Below, in pieces: positions 44,468 to 52,375 of a stretch of 64,000 nucleotides of DNA. The stretch's first letter is position 1, and each line of letters opens with the position of its first letter. The position numbers and the translations under genes were made by a program. Source of the stretch: an uncultured Clostridia bacterium (GTDB lineage: Bacteria; Bacillota; Clostridia; Christensenellales; UBA3700); NCBI GenBank assembly GCA_948471525.1, contig CAOKSY010000002.1, forward strand, positions 124,001 through 188,000, in the 5' to 3' direction. Below the pieces are notes generated by a model. It did no database searches, was not told the DNA's origin, and saw nothing but the letters and a program-made list of their open reading frames with translations.

Positions 44468-44851
44468 TTACAGTATCTCCACGATGACGTTTATAAGATT
44501 CTCGATTATCGGCAAAGCCAGCAAAAATATCGCTATCTTTCCGGCAAACGAAACTTTTTTTCCTATGCTACCGCTGCCTAAGTCGTCACATACGCTCTGC
44601 GAATATTCGGTAATATATCCTATACCGATAATTTTCAGCAAAGAAGAAAAGAGTTGACTGTTGACTCCCGTTTTATCTATTATCGCCTGAAACGACAGTA
44701 TGACTTTGGAAAAAGACGAAAGCGCGATGATCAATACTATTATTCCTGTCGCAAGCGTGGACAGCATAGCGTATTGCGACTGAGTATTTTTGAGTACCAG
44801 CGAACATACGCAACCGACTACTGCTATGCCTACGATCTTGAATATATCCAT
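44468..44851 (-). CDS. spoIIIAD: stage III sporulation protein AD
   Basis: 127-aa membrane protein with three or four TM helices. IVGIAVVGCVCSLVLKNTQSQYAMLSTLATGIIVL and IGIGYITEYSQSVCDDLGSGSIGKKVSFAGKI match the family, which resembles SpoIIIAC and type III secretion export proteins. Four bases before spoIIIAE. Confidence 0.95.
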   Translation of the reverse strand: MDIFKIVGIAVVGCVCSLVLKNTQSQYAMLSTLATGIIVLIIALSSFSKVILSFQAIIDKTGVNSQLFSSLLKIIGIGYITEYSQSVCDDLGSGSIGKKVSFAGKIAIFLLALPIIENLINVIVEIL

Positions 44852-44859
44852 CTTATCGC

Positions 44860-45057
44860 CTAATAGAGATTGAGGATTGATTTGAGCGTATCGAAAAGTC
44901 CGCCCAACATATCGAGTATGAGTATCAGAACCAATATCAGTCCTGCGATTGTCACGAAATTTGCTATTTCGTCCTTATCGCTTTTCTTGAGAATTATGTT
45001 TATTATTGCCGTCAACAGACCTATACCCGCTATTTTAAAGATTATATCTATTGCCAT
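44860..45057 (-). CDS. spoIIIAC: stage III sporulation protein AC
   Basis: Tiny two-TM membrane protein, 65 aa, standard for the family: IDIIFKIAGIGLLTAIINIILKK then DEIANFVTIAGLILVLILILDMLGGLF. Between spoIIIAB and spoIIIAD. Confidence 0.95.
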   Translation of the reverse strand: MAIDIIFKIAGIGLLTAIINIILKKSDKDEIANFVTIAGLILVLILILDMLGGLFDTLKSILNLY

Positions 45058-45067
45058 ATCGCCCTCT

Positions 45068-45565
45068 CTATGCCAAAATTATCATTATCGAAATACCTAT
45101 CAAAAGCCCTAACTTTGACAGAAGATTTCCCGTAGTCTTACATTCTTTTTCCGCGCCTGCGACGATCTTCTCGATTTCCGCTTTTGCCAGATTAAGACGG
45201 GATATCTGAGTATCATAATCCGTCTTGCCGAGCGACGAAAAAAATTCTCCGATATATTTTTTGTCGCCTTTTTTCAAATATTTACTGTCGAAGCATTTTA
45301 CTATTTCCTCGCCGCTGCCGCCTTCTTCGACGCAGTTTAAAAATTGTGACAAGTCGTCGCAGAAAGCTCCTTTCGCGCCGTCGAGGAATCTCTTTCCAAT
45401 TTCGCTCAATCTGTCCTTTGAATAATTTATTCCGTCTATCATAGCCAGCAAAAAATCGTAAAACGCCTTGAGATATTTGTATCTTTTGTCGTAATATCCC
45501 TTGCCGACAACGCCGAGATAGGTGCTTATAAAACAAAGAATTCCGCCTATTGCAAGTTTTAGCAT
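45068..45565 (-). CDS. spoIIIAB: stage III sporulation protein AB
   Basis: 165 aa: N-terminal TM (about 3-20), a cytoplasmic helical domain similar to type II secretion GspF (YKYLKAFYDFLLAMIDGINYSKDRLSEIG), and a C-terminal TM (LLSKLGLLIGISIMIILA). Works with the SpoIIIAA ATPase. Starts 12 bases after spoIIIAA. Confidence 0.93.
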   Translation of the reverse strand: MLKLAIGGILCFISTYLGVVGKGYYDKRYKYLKAFYDFLLAMIDGINYSKDRLSEIGKRFLDGAKGAFCDDLSQFLNCVEEGGSGEEIVKCFDSKYLKKGDKKYIGEFFSSLGKTDYDTQISRLNLAKAEIEKIVAGAEKECKTTGNLLSKLGLLIGISIMIILA

Positions 45566-45577
45566 TGCTTACCCCGT

Positions 45578-46435
45578 CTATTTTTTAAGATCGACTATTC
45601 TATCAATGTTGCCTATTCCGATGATCGTGACCGCATATCTGAAATATCCGAACAGATCGGAATATAAATTGTTTTTCCTTAGATTTATAAGATCGTCAGA
45701 ATGTACCGTCGCGATGACTTTAACGCCGCATCTGACGCAATCGGCGATACATTCTATTTCCTTTTGTCCGAAAATTTCGTCGGTCGCGATTATATCGGGA
45801 CGCATACTTCTCACTTGAGAGGAATATGCGGTGATTTTTGGTATTCCCAGAGCAATGTCTGTACAGTCTCCGAGATCTATCGTCTGCTTACCGTCAGCCA
45901 TAGCGCTCAATTCTCCGCGCTCGTCCAAAGCCAATACGTTGTATCCTTTATCCGAAAGCGTCTTTATCATATATCTCAGCAAGGTCGTCTTTCCGTATCC
46001 GGGCTTGGATACTATGATCGTATTTCCGAAATTGTCTATCAGCGAATCTATTCGCTTGTCTTTGAATTCGATATAGTGCGGTATTCTTATACAAAGCGAC
46101 GTTATGTTTTTTACTCCGCTGAGTTTGCCGTTTTGAAGTACTCCCTCGCCGCTTACTCCGATCCTTATTCCTCCGTCGTAGGTTATATAGCCGTCCATAA
46201 TGTTGGAATTATAAGCATATAAAGACGACTTTGTTGCCGCTGACAGCACTCTTTTCATATCATCACCAGTAATTTTCAGACTTCCGTCTCCCAGTCTTTT
46301 GTATCTCCCGCTTATCGCATAGTAGATAGGTTTTCCCGTCCTAAGCCGTATTTCCGTCAAGTCCTCTATCCTGCAAACGGAATAGAGTTCGTTGAATACA
46401 GACAGCGGCAAAAGCGAGGTCAACAGTCTTTCCAT
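45578..46435 (-). CDS. spoIIIAA: stage III sporulation protein AA (ATPase)
   Basis: Secretion-type AAA ATPase that powers the SpoIIIA channel. 285 aa. N-terminal domain (about 1-120), Walker A in VSKPGYGKTTLLRYMI, Walker B-like ALDERGEL, and MRPDIIATDEIFGQKE followed by the VKVIATVHSDD motif of VirB11/PilT-type ATPases. First gene of the eight-gene operon. No convincing RBS is visible before the ATG, and I could not place a sigma-E promoter with confidence in the 258-base upstream gap. Confidence 0.95.
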   Translation of the reverse strand: MERLLTSLLPLSVFNELYSVCRIEDLTEIRLRTGKPIYYAISGRYKRLGDGSLKITGDDMKRVLSAATKSSLYAYNSNIMDGYITYDGGIRIGVSGEGVLQNGKLSGVKNITSLCIRIPHYIEFKDKRIDSLIDNFGNTIIVSKPGYGKTTLLRYMIKTLSDKGYNVLALDERGELSAMADGKQTIDLGDCTDIALGIPKITAYSSQVRSMRPDIIATDEIFGQKEIECIADCVRCGVKVIATVHSDDLINLRKNNLYSDLFGYFRYAVTIIGIGNIDRIVDLKK

Positions 46436-46559
46436 ACAATATCTTAATCGCCGTTTGCTTGCCTTATGACGATACTACAAATGTGTAATTATTCGATAAT
46501 ATTTCGACAAAATGCTATAAAAATTACGACCTAAATTTAGGCCGCAAAATATGATTTTA

Positions 46560-46618
46560 TGTGGATAACGCAATCGGCAAAACAATGTACTGTGTGTTTA
46601 TAAGCGAACTTATCCACA
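46560..46618. promoter_or_regulatory. pair of perfect DnaA boxes in opposite orientation
   Basis: TGTGGATAA (46560-46568) is the reverse complement of the consensus DnaA box TTATCCACA. A second perfect TTATCCACA lies at 46610-46618. They are inverted, 50 bases centre to centre, in the gap between spoIIIAA and efp. No other oriC features (dnaA/dnaN genes, AT-rich unwinding repeats with DnaA-trios) are here. Confidence 0.75.
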
Positions 46619-46639
46619 AAATATTCTTAATCAACACAG

Positions 46640-46664
46640 AAAGCCGATATATCTAATCGGCTTT
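46640..46664. terminator. terminator after efp
   Basis: AAAGCCGAT (46640-46648) pairs with ATCGGCTTT (46656-46664) around a 7-base loop. It lies 30 bases past the efp stop on the minus strand, where TTTC follows; the plus strand shows TTTTC. Confidence 0.75.
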
Positions 46665-46693
46665 TCGCATATAATTTCTTTAAAATCGGTAGA

Positions 46694-47260
46694 TTAAACT
46701 CTCGACATATACGTTCCGGTACGCGTATCTACTCTGATAGTATCGCCTTCGTTGACAAACAAAGGAACTTGCAAAGTGTATCCCGTCTCGAGCGTAGCGG
46801 GTTTTGTAGCGCCTTGCGTAGTGTTGCCCTTTGCGCCGGGCTCACAGTGCGTGATAAGAAGCTCTACAAAGTTAGGCGGTTCTACAGAGAAGGGGTTGCC
46901 GTTGTAGAAAGATACGGTAACTTCTCCGTTTTCCATGACATACTTGAGCGCGTCTTCTACGCTTTCGCTGTTGATGGGCAACATATCGTAGGATACCGGA
47001 TCCATAAAATAATACAGATCTCCGTCGTTGTAAGAATATACCATATTCTTATGTTCGATATGAGCGGTTTGGAATTTTGCAGTCGGATTGAACGTCATTT
47101 CGACCGTTCCGCCGTTGATAACGTCTCTGAGCTTTGTACGTACGAAAGCCGCGCCCTTGCCCGGTTTAACATGCAAAAAGTCGACAATGGTGACGACTTT
47201 GCCGTCCATTTCAAACGTAACTCCCTTCCTAAAGTCTCCTGCCAATATAAAATCAGCCAT
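46694..47260 (-). CDS. efp: translation elongation factor P
   Basis: Relieves ribosome stalling at polyproline stretches. 188 aa, three beta-barrel domains. The domain I loop HVKPGKGAAFVRTKL carries the modifiable lysine (about Lys35). The C-terminal signature GYTLQVPLFVNEGDTIRVDTRTGTYMSR is intact. GGAGG nine bases upstream of ATG. Follows pepP by 17 bases in the same transcription unit, a common pairing in clostridia. Confidence 0.97.
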   Translation of the reverse strand: MADFILAGDFRKGVTFEMDGKVVTIVDFLHVKPGKGAAFVRTKLRDVINGGTVEMTFNPTAKFQTAHIEHKNMVYSYNDGDLYYFMDPVSYDMLPINSESVEDALKYVMENGEVTVSFYNGNPFSVEPPNFVELLITHCEPGAKGNTTQGATKPATLETGYTLQVPLFVNEGDTIRVDTRTGTYMSRV

Positions 47261-47277
47261 AAAATACCTCCGAATTA

Positions 47278-48312
47278 TTATAAAATTATTAGTTGTTTAT
47301 CAGCATTGGTCAAATCAATGACCGAACCTTCTTTTATCAAAGCCATATCTTCTATTCTCACGCCGAATTCGCCGTCAATATAAAGACCGGGCTCTACCGT
47401 CACTATCATATTTTCTTTGAGTACGCCTTGCTCTCTCGGAGTAAGTCCCGTCCCCTCGTGGATATCTATCCCCACGCCGTGACCTAGCGAATGGATAAAA
47501 TATTTTTCAAGACCGCGCTGCGCAAAATAGTCTCTTGCTATCTTGTCGCCGTCTTTTCCGCTTATACCCGCTCTCAAGGATTTTAAAGCAAGATTCTGAG
47601 CATTGAGCACTTCATTATATATTTCCGCTTGCTTTGTGCCGATTTGTCCATATCCTACGGTGCGCGTCATATCCGAGCAGTAGCCGTTGTATTTAGCGCC
47701 GATATCCATCGTGACGAAATCGCCGTCCGCTATGGTCGATCGACTTTTGTGCGCATGTGGATTTGCGGTATGTTTTCCGAATGCTACAATGCTGTCAAAA
47801 GCCGTCTCACATCCGTTTTTATGCATAATATATTCGATATAGGCGGATAATTCTATCTCGCTTATGCCATTTTTTATGAATTTAAGAGCCTCTTCGAACG
47901 CTATCTCTGTTACTTTCTGCGCCTTGACGATACAGTCGATTTCTTCTTGAGTCTTAATATCTCTGAGCGACGAGATCTTATCCGTAACGTCAACGGATTT
48001 TCTATCGCCTGCAAGTTCCTGAAGTTGACGATATTGTCTATATGAAATATCAGCTTCAAAGCCGACTGTTCCGTCATTCAGCAGATCTTTTGCATCGGCT
48101 AAGTCCTTGCATATTACCTCGAAATGCGCTCCCAGTCGGTCTCGCGCTTCGGAATAATAACGCATATCTGTAAGAAAATACGCCCTGTCTTTGTTTATAA
48201 TTATTTGACAGTTTGTCGAAGAATATCCCGATAGATACAATGTATTGGAAGGCAACGTTATTATCAAGTTGTCTGCTTCGGCAATATCATACAGTCTTGC
48301 GCATATATTCAT
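47278..48312 (-). CDS. pepP: Xaa-Pro aminopeptidase-like M24 peptidase
   Basis: Creatinase-fold metallopeptidase removing residues N-terminal to proline. 344 aa: N-terminal non-catalytic domain (about 1-115) and the pita-bread domain with metal ligands Asp in TMDIGAKYNGYCSDMTRT, His in HSLGHGVGIDIHEGTG, Glu in VTVEPGLYIDGEFGVRIED. The N-terminus (MNICARLYDIAEAD) follows the family, so the ATG is right although it has no RBS. The -10 box ends six bases before it. Co-transcribed with efp. Confidence 0.93.
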   Translation of the reverse strand: MNICARLYDIAEADNLIITLPSNTLYLSGYSSTNCQIIINKDRAYFLTDMRYYSEARDRLGAHFEVICKDLADAKDLLNDGTVGFEADISYRQYRQLQELAGDRKSVDVTDKISSLRDIKTQEEIDCIVKAQKVTEIAFEEALKFIKNGISEIELSAYIEYIMHKNGCETAFDSIVAFGKHTANPHAHKSRSTIADGDFVTMDIGAKYNGYCSDMTRTVGYGQIGTKQAEIYNEVLNAQNLALKSLRAGISGKDGDKIARDYFAQRGLEKYFIHSLGHGVGIDIHEGTGLTPREQGVLKENMIVTVEPGLYIDGEFGVRIEDMALIKEGSVIDLTNADKQLIIL

Positions 48313-48318
48313 AGATTT

Positions 48319-48347
48319 ATTTTACCATAATTTCCCGCATATGTAAA
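48319..48347 (-). promoter_or_regulatory. sigma-A promoter of pepP-efp (leaderless geometry)
   Basis: Minus strand: -35 TTTACA (48347-48342), 17-base spacer ending TGG (extended -10), -10 TAAAAT (48324-48319), then six bases (AAATCT) to the pepP ATG at 48312. No RBS is possible in the predicted transcript. Confidence 0.78.
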
Positions 48348-48378
48348 GTATCGCAACTCACAAAGCCGCAAAATACTC

Positions 48379-49233
48379 TTACTTGCTCAACGTCGAATAA
48401 TATTTTTTCATTGCCAGCGCGTCTCGCGTCTGCGTGCCCGCCGACTCGCATACTATATAAGGATTTAACTTATACTCGGCAAATACTTCCATCAGCGGTT
48501 GAAATTCCGGACCGTATATTTCGTCGTCAAAAGTCAAATGCCTCAGCTCGCCGTTGGCGGTATACTGTATCTTTGAAAAATGCACGTGCATTTTGTCGGT
48601 CTTTTTCTCACCTACGCCTTCCAACAGTCGGTCTACAGTTCTCTCATAATCGTCTTTTGTATGATAAATTCCGCAATCTCTGCTGTTGAGATGCCCGAAA
48701 TCTATACACGGAACAATACTGTCGTCGCCTATTCGACACATCGATATCACTTCTTCGAGATCGCCCAACTGAGCCTTTTTGCCCATAGTCTCCGGACAGA
48801 GAAGCAGATCTTTAAAGCCTAACTCTTCTTTAAGAACAAGTACTTTTTCAAATCTCTGCAGAAGCAAATTCATAGCGTCTTTTCTGTCCGCTTTGAGAGG
48901 ACTTCCCGGATGGAATACGCATCTCTTTCCGCCGAAATCTCTCAATGCGGCAAGCGAATCCATTATATATCTGTGGTTATTGTTTGCCTTTTCTTCGTCC
49001 TGAGTAGCCAAATTGATAAAATAAGGCGCGTGAACGCTCATTTCGATACCCTGTCGGGCAAATTCCTCGCCGATATCTTTTGCGGTAGCGGATTTTATCT
49101 GAACTCCTCTGCCAAAAGAGTACTCAAAACAGTCCAATCCCAGTTTATTAAGCCATGCCGCCGCGTCTTTGGTATGCGACAATCCGCTTTGCGCAAACTG
49201 TTCGCACAGTCCGCTCGGTCCGAATTTTATCAT
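48379..49233 (-). CDS. nfo: endonuclease IV-like TIM-barrel protein
   Basis: 284-aa AP-endonuclease-2 family barrel. Zinc-ligand positions of Nfo are mostly visible: His in MSVHAPYFINLA, His in CVFHPGSP, Glu in LCPETMGKKAQLG, Asp and His in CIDFGHLNSRD, His in HVHFSKIQY, Glu in IVCESAGTQ. The D-x-H site is altered (GELRHLTFDDE), so one ligand is uncertain. Acts on abasic sites in DNA if active. GAGGTGA before ATG. Follows ribF by eight bases at the end of the nusA operon. Confidence 0.85.
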   Translation of the reverse strand: MIKFGPSGLCEQFAQSGLSHTKDAAAWLNKLGLDCFEYSFGRGVQIKSATAKDIGEEFARQGIEMSVHAPYFINLATQDEEKANNNHRYIMDSLAALRDFGGKRCVFHPGSPLKADRKDAMNLLLQRFEKVLVLKEELGFKDLLLCPETMGKKAQLGDLEEVISMCRIGDDSIVPCIDFGHLNSRDCGIYHTKDDYERTVDRLLEGVGEKKTDKMHVHFSKIQYTANGELRHLTFDDEIYGPEFQPLMEVFAEYKLNPYIVCESAGTQTRDALAMKKYYSTLSK

Positions 49234-49241
49234 AAATCACC

Positions 49242-50165
49242 TCATAATTTGCTCGAAAGCGCAAATTCTACGTCTTTTGCTATTCTTTCAGCCAATTCTT
49301 CCTTAGAAGAAAACTTTTTTATATCGCGTATACGTTCAATAAATTCAACGGTCACTTTTTTACCGTAGATATCTCCGCTGTAATACAGAATATAACTCTC
49401 TATATTGAACTCATCGCCGTCGAAAGTAGGTTGCTTCCCTACGTTTGTGACCGCCTTTAACCATACTCCGTCCACTAGAACTCGCGTGTAATATACGCCG
49501 GCTCTTATTCTGAGTTTGTCCTTTGGATATTCGAGATTTGCGGTAGCAAATCCGATTTTTCTTCCGCGCATATGACCGCGCAGTATGTTACCGGTTACAA
49601 AATACGGATAATAGAGATATTCATTGGCTTTTTTAATATCTCCGTCTATCAATAGTTTTCTGACCGTCGAAGAAGATATTTTTTTTCCTTCATCCAGCGC
49701 AAAGTCTACGACTTTCAACTCTATATTGCTGTCATCGCACCAATTTTTCAGTAAATCTACGTTGCCCGATCCGCATTTTCCGAGAGTATAATCACTTCCT
49801 ACTACAATGCCTTTTATAGATAAATTTTCAATTAATTTATTCAAAAAAGCTATGGGAGACAACTCGGAAAACGCCTTATCGAATTTAGCCGCTATACATA
49901 CGTCGACGCGCAATCTATCGAGTTTGAAAAGCCTTTCTTCAAAGTTGAGTATCTGCCCCTTATCTTTTCCCAATACCTCAAACGGACTGTTGGAAAAAGT
50001 AAAAACGGCATTGCGACAATTATTTTTGAATGCCAACAACTTGCATTCTTCGATAAGTTTTATATGTCCGATATGCAGACAATCGAAGAAACCGAGCGCG
50101 ACAACAAACTGTCCTTCGCTCTTTTCTCCGTAATTCAAAGTTCGAATTCCCTTCCATCTGCTCAT
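49242..50165 (-). CDS. ribF: bifunctional riboflavin kinase/FAD synthetase
   Basis: Makes FMN and FAD. 307 aa: N-terminal nucleotidyltransferase (about 15-170) with GFFDCLHIGH (HxGH motif; a Cys replaces the usual Gly) and SSSTVRKLL-type motif (ISSSTVRKLLIDGDI). The C-terminal riboflavin kinase domain (about 185-305) has GRKIGFATANLEYP (PTAN variant) and FIERIRDIKKFSSKEEL. Starts one base after truB, the universal truB-ribF order. Confidence 0.95.
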   Translation of the reverse strand: MSRWKGIRTLNYGEKSEGQFVVALGFFDCLHIGHIKLIEECKLLAFKNNCRNAVFTFSNSPFEVLGKDKGQILNFEERLFKLDRLRVDVCIAAKFDKAFSELSPIAFLNKLIENLSIKGIVVGSDYTLGKCGSGNVDLLKNWCDDSNIELKVVDFALDEGKKISSSTVRKLLIDGDIKKANEYLYYPYFVTGNILRGHMRGRKIGFATANLEYPKDKLRIRAGVYYTRVLVDGVWLKAVTNVGKQPTFDGDEFNIESYILYYSGDIYGKKVTVEFIERIRDIKKFSSKEELAERIAKDVEFALSSKL

Positions 50166-50166
50166 A

Positions 50167-51045
50167 TCAATCTTCCAAGAAACAAATAGATTTAGCCGAC
50201 TTGTCTTCGATTTTTATCACAAATGACAGTTTGCCGTCATACTTTGCTCCGAAAATACCGTCTTTATTATCGATTTCTGTCATTTGACCGTTACGTATAC
50301 GTTTATATTGATTGTCCGACAGCTCGATCACCTGCATAATTTTACTCAACAAATTTTCCGTATTTTGCAAAAATTTGTCGGGAGATGCAGTAAATTCTTC
50401 AATACTTGCCGCATCTTCAAGAGAAAACCCCGCGCTGTGAGTTCGTATCAATTCAGACATATATCCTACGCTGCCTGCGCCTTCGGCAAGGTCTCGGCAA
50501 ATACTTCTTATATACGTTCCACCGCCGCAAACTACCGTCAGCGTCACGCTCTTACATAGGTAGCCGTCGAGTTCTTTATCAACTATATCTATAGATTTGA
50601 TAGTTACTTTCTTTGACTTTATCTCAAAATCCTGACCTTTTCTCGCCAAATCGTATGCGCGTCTGCCGTTTATATTTACTGCGCTGTATTTTGGCGGCAC
50701 TTGGTCGATTTCGCCGACTAGATTTGGCAGAAAATCAACTATGTGTCGATATTCGGGAATCCTTGCTCTTCCGATCACTTGTCCCGTCGCATCTAAAGTG
50801 TCGGTTTCTTCTCCGAATACGAACTTTGCTTTGTATATCTTTTCCTTATTCAAAAGAAAGTCGAATAGCCTTGTTGTATTTCCGAAAGCTACTATTAAAA
50901 TACCGCTTGCCATAGGATCAAGCGTGCCCATATGACCGCATTTTATCTTTCGCCCGAGACTCTTGCTCATAGCATAGCGACATTTAAATACCGCATCACC
51001 GGAAGAGATACCGGACGGTTTATTTATTATAGCAAATCCGTTCAT
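50167..51045 (-). CDS. truB: tRNA pseudouridine-55 synthase
   Basis: Converts U55 in the T loop of tRNAs. 292 aa. N-terminal NKPSGISS, catalytic Asp in GHMGTLDPMASGILIVAFGNTTRL, KIYKAKFVFGEETDTLDATG, PPKYSAVNINGRRAYDLARKG and CGGGTYIRSICRDLAE all present; small C-terminal PUA-like end. Start overlaps the nrnA stop by four bases. Confidence 0.97.
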   Translation of the reverse strand: MNGFAIINKPSGISSGDAVFKCRYAMSKSLGRKIKCGHMGTLDPMASGILIVAFGNTTRLFDFLLNKEKIYKAKFVFGEETDTLDATGQVIGRARIPEYRHIVDFLPNLVGEIDQVPPKYSAVNINGRRAYDLARKGQDFEIKSKKVTIKSIDIVDKELDGYLCKSVTLTVVCGGGTYIRSICRDLAEGAGSVGYMSELIRTHSAGFSLEDAASIEEFTASPDKFLQNTENLLSKIMQVIELSDNQYKRIRNGQMTEIDNKDGIFGAKYDGKLSFVIKIEDKSAKSICFLED

Positions 51046-52004
51046 AGTTCGTCTCGACAGGCCTTCAGCAATCGCTCTTTCACGTCTTCATAATAACCCG
51101 AGATTCTACAGCCAGCGGCATTTTTATGACCGCCGCCGCCGAAAATCATAGTTATACGCGACGCGTCTACGTTATCGGAAGTACGCACGCTGATCTTAAA
51201 ACTGTTTTGTTTTTTCAGCTGAGTCATAGCCACCGCGATCTCCACTCCGACTATATCTCTGACAAAATTTATCGCTCCCTCGGTATTGTCGGGAGTCGTC
51301 CCCGTGACGTCAAAATCTTCCTGCTCAAAGACTATCATACCTATCTTGCCGTCTTCAAAAAACTTGGCTCTGGAAAGTACTCTTGCCCTGAGCAAAAAAG
51401 TATTCATAGGCACGCTTTTGAGAAAGTGCTCGCATATCTCGCTTGCATTAAAATTATATTTAATCAACTCAGAGGCTATAAAATGCGTCTGCGACGATAC
51501 GCTCGAGAAGGAAAAGCCGCCGCTATCCGTGACAAGTCCGCTATATAACAATTTAGCCACAATATCGTCAAAACACGGCTTTTCAGCGTCCAATGCCTTG
51601 ATAACTTTATACATTATCTCGCATGTCGCGCTGACTCCCGCTTCGATTATATTTATATTTCCGTATCTGCAATTTGTCTTATGATGATCAATATTTACCC
51701 TAAACTTAGCCTTGTTAAACAGATCCAAATATATTCCCATTCTGTCGTTTTCCGCGCAATCGCAAGCAATAGCGAGGTCACATTTAGCCGCCTCGCATAC
51801 ATTGTAATCTTCGCTTCCGTCCAACGTCCTCAAAGATTGTTTGATCTCGCTTTCGCAGAATAGATATACGTTTTTTTTGCCGTACAGTTTCAGCGCCCTA
51901 TACAGCGCTAGTGCGCTGCCGCAAGTGTCGCCGTCAGGATTTACATGACTAATTATAGCCACTCTATCGCTCGTATTCACTGCTTTGACAAAATCTCTAT
52001 ACAT
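51042..52004 (-). CDS. nrnA: DHH/DHHA1 phosphoesterase (NrnA, oligoribonuclease/pAp phosphatase)
   Basis: Degrades nanoRNAs and pAp. 320 aa. Motifs: SHVNPDGDTCGSALALY, DCAENDR, the DHH motif in NIDHHKTNCRYG, LVTDSGGFSFS, and the DHHA1 glycine loop GGGGHKNAAGC. Located between rbfA and truB as in many Bacillota. Confidence 0.95.
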   Translation of the reverse strand: MYRDFVKAVNTSDRVAIISHVNPDGDTCGSALALYRALKLYGKKNVYLFCESEIKQSLRTLDGSEDYNVCEAAKCDLAIACDCAENDRMGIYLDLFNKAKFRVNIDHHKTNCRYGNINIIEAGVSATCEIMYKVIKALDAEKPCFDDIVAKLLYSGLVTDSGGFSFSSVSSQTHFIASELIKYNFNASEICEHFLKSVPMNTFLLRARVLSRAKFFEDGKIGMIVFEQEDFDVTGTTPDNTEGAINFVRDIVGVEIAVAMTQLKKQNSFKISVRTSDNVDASRITMIFGGGGHKNAAGCRISGYYEDVKERLLKACRDEL

Positions 52005-52015
52005 TGCTCACCCGT

Positions 52016-52375
52016 CTAATCTTTATTTTTCTCTCCGGAATTTATCTCGTCAATTATCTTGTCGATCTTTTGACCGTAACTGATGCTGTTGTCATATTTG
52101 AATCTCAGAGCCGGCATATTTCTCAATTTGATCTTAGATTTGAGACAGGATTTGATATATCCCTGCGCGCTGTCGAGACCGTCGAGAATAGATTGTTCGC
52201 TTCCCTCTCCGCCGAGCACGCTGATATATATCTGCGCCAACGTAAGATCGCTGTCGACTTCCACGTCAGTAACGCAGATCATTTTTCCCGCCACTCGCGG
52301 ATCGTTGATACCGTCTCTAAGCACTATCGACAGCTGCTTTTGCAGTTCCGCATTAATTCTTTCGATCCTACTCAT
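52016..52375 (-). CDS. rbfA: ribosome-binding factor A
   Basis: 30S maturation factor with a KH-like fold. 119 aa. SRIERINAELQKQLSIVLRD, VTDVEVDSDLTLAQIYISVLG and RFKYDNSISYGQKIDKIIDEI fit the family. Starts within the last eight bases of infB. Confidence 0.96.
   Translation of the reverse strand: MSRIERINAELQKQLSIVLRDGINDPRVAGKMICVTDVEVDSDLTLAQIYISVLGGEGSEQSILDGLDSAQGYIKSCLKSKIKLRNMPALRFKYDNSISYGQKIDKIIDEINSGEKNKD

Noticed and set aside
46436..46559. Sigma-E promoter for the spoIIIA operon
   Set aside because: Expected by analogy, but no -35/-10 pair with acceptable spacing and match was found; the CCTAAATTTAGG palindrome at 46530-46541 is not evidence of it.
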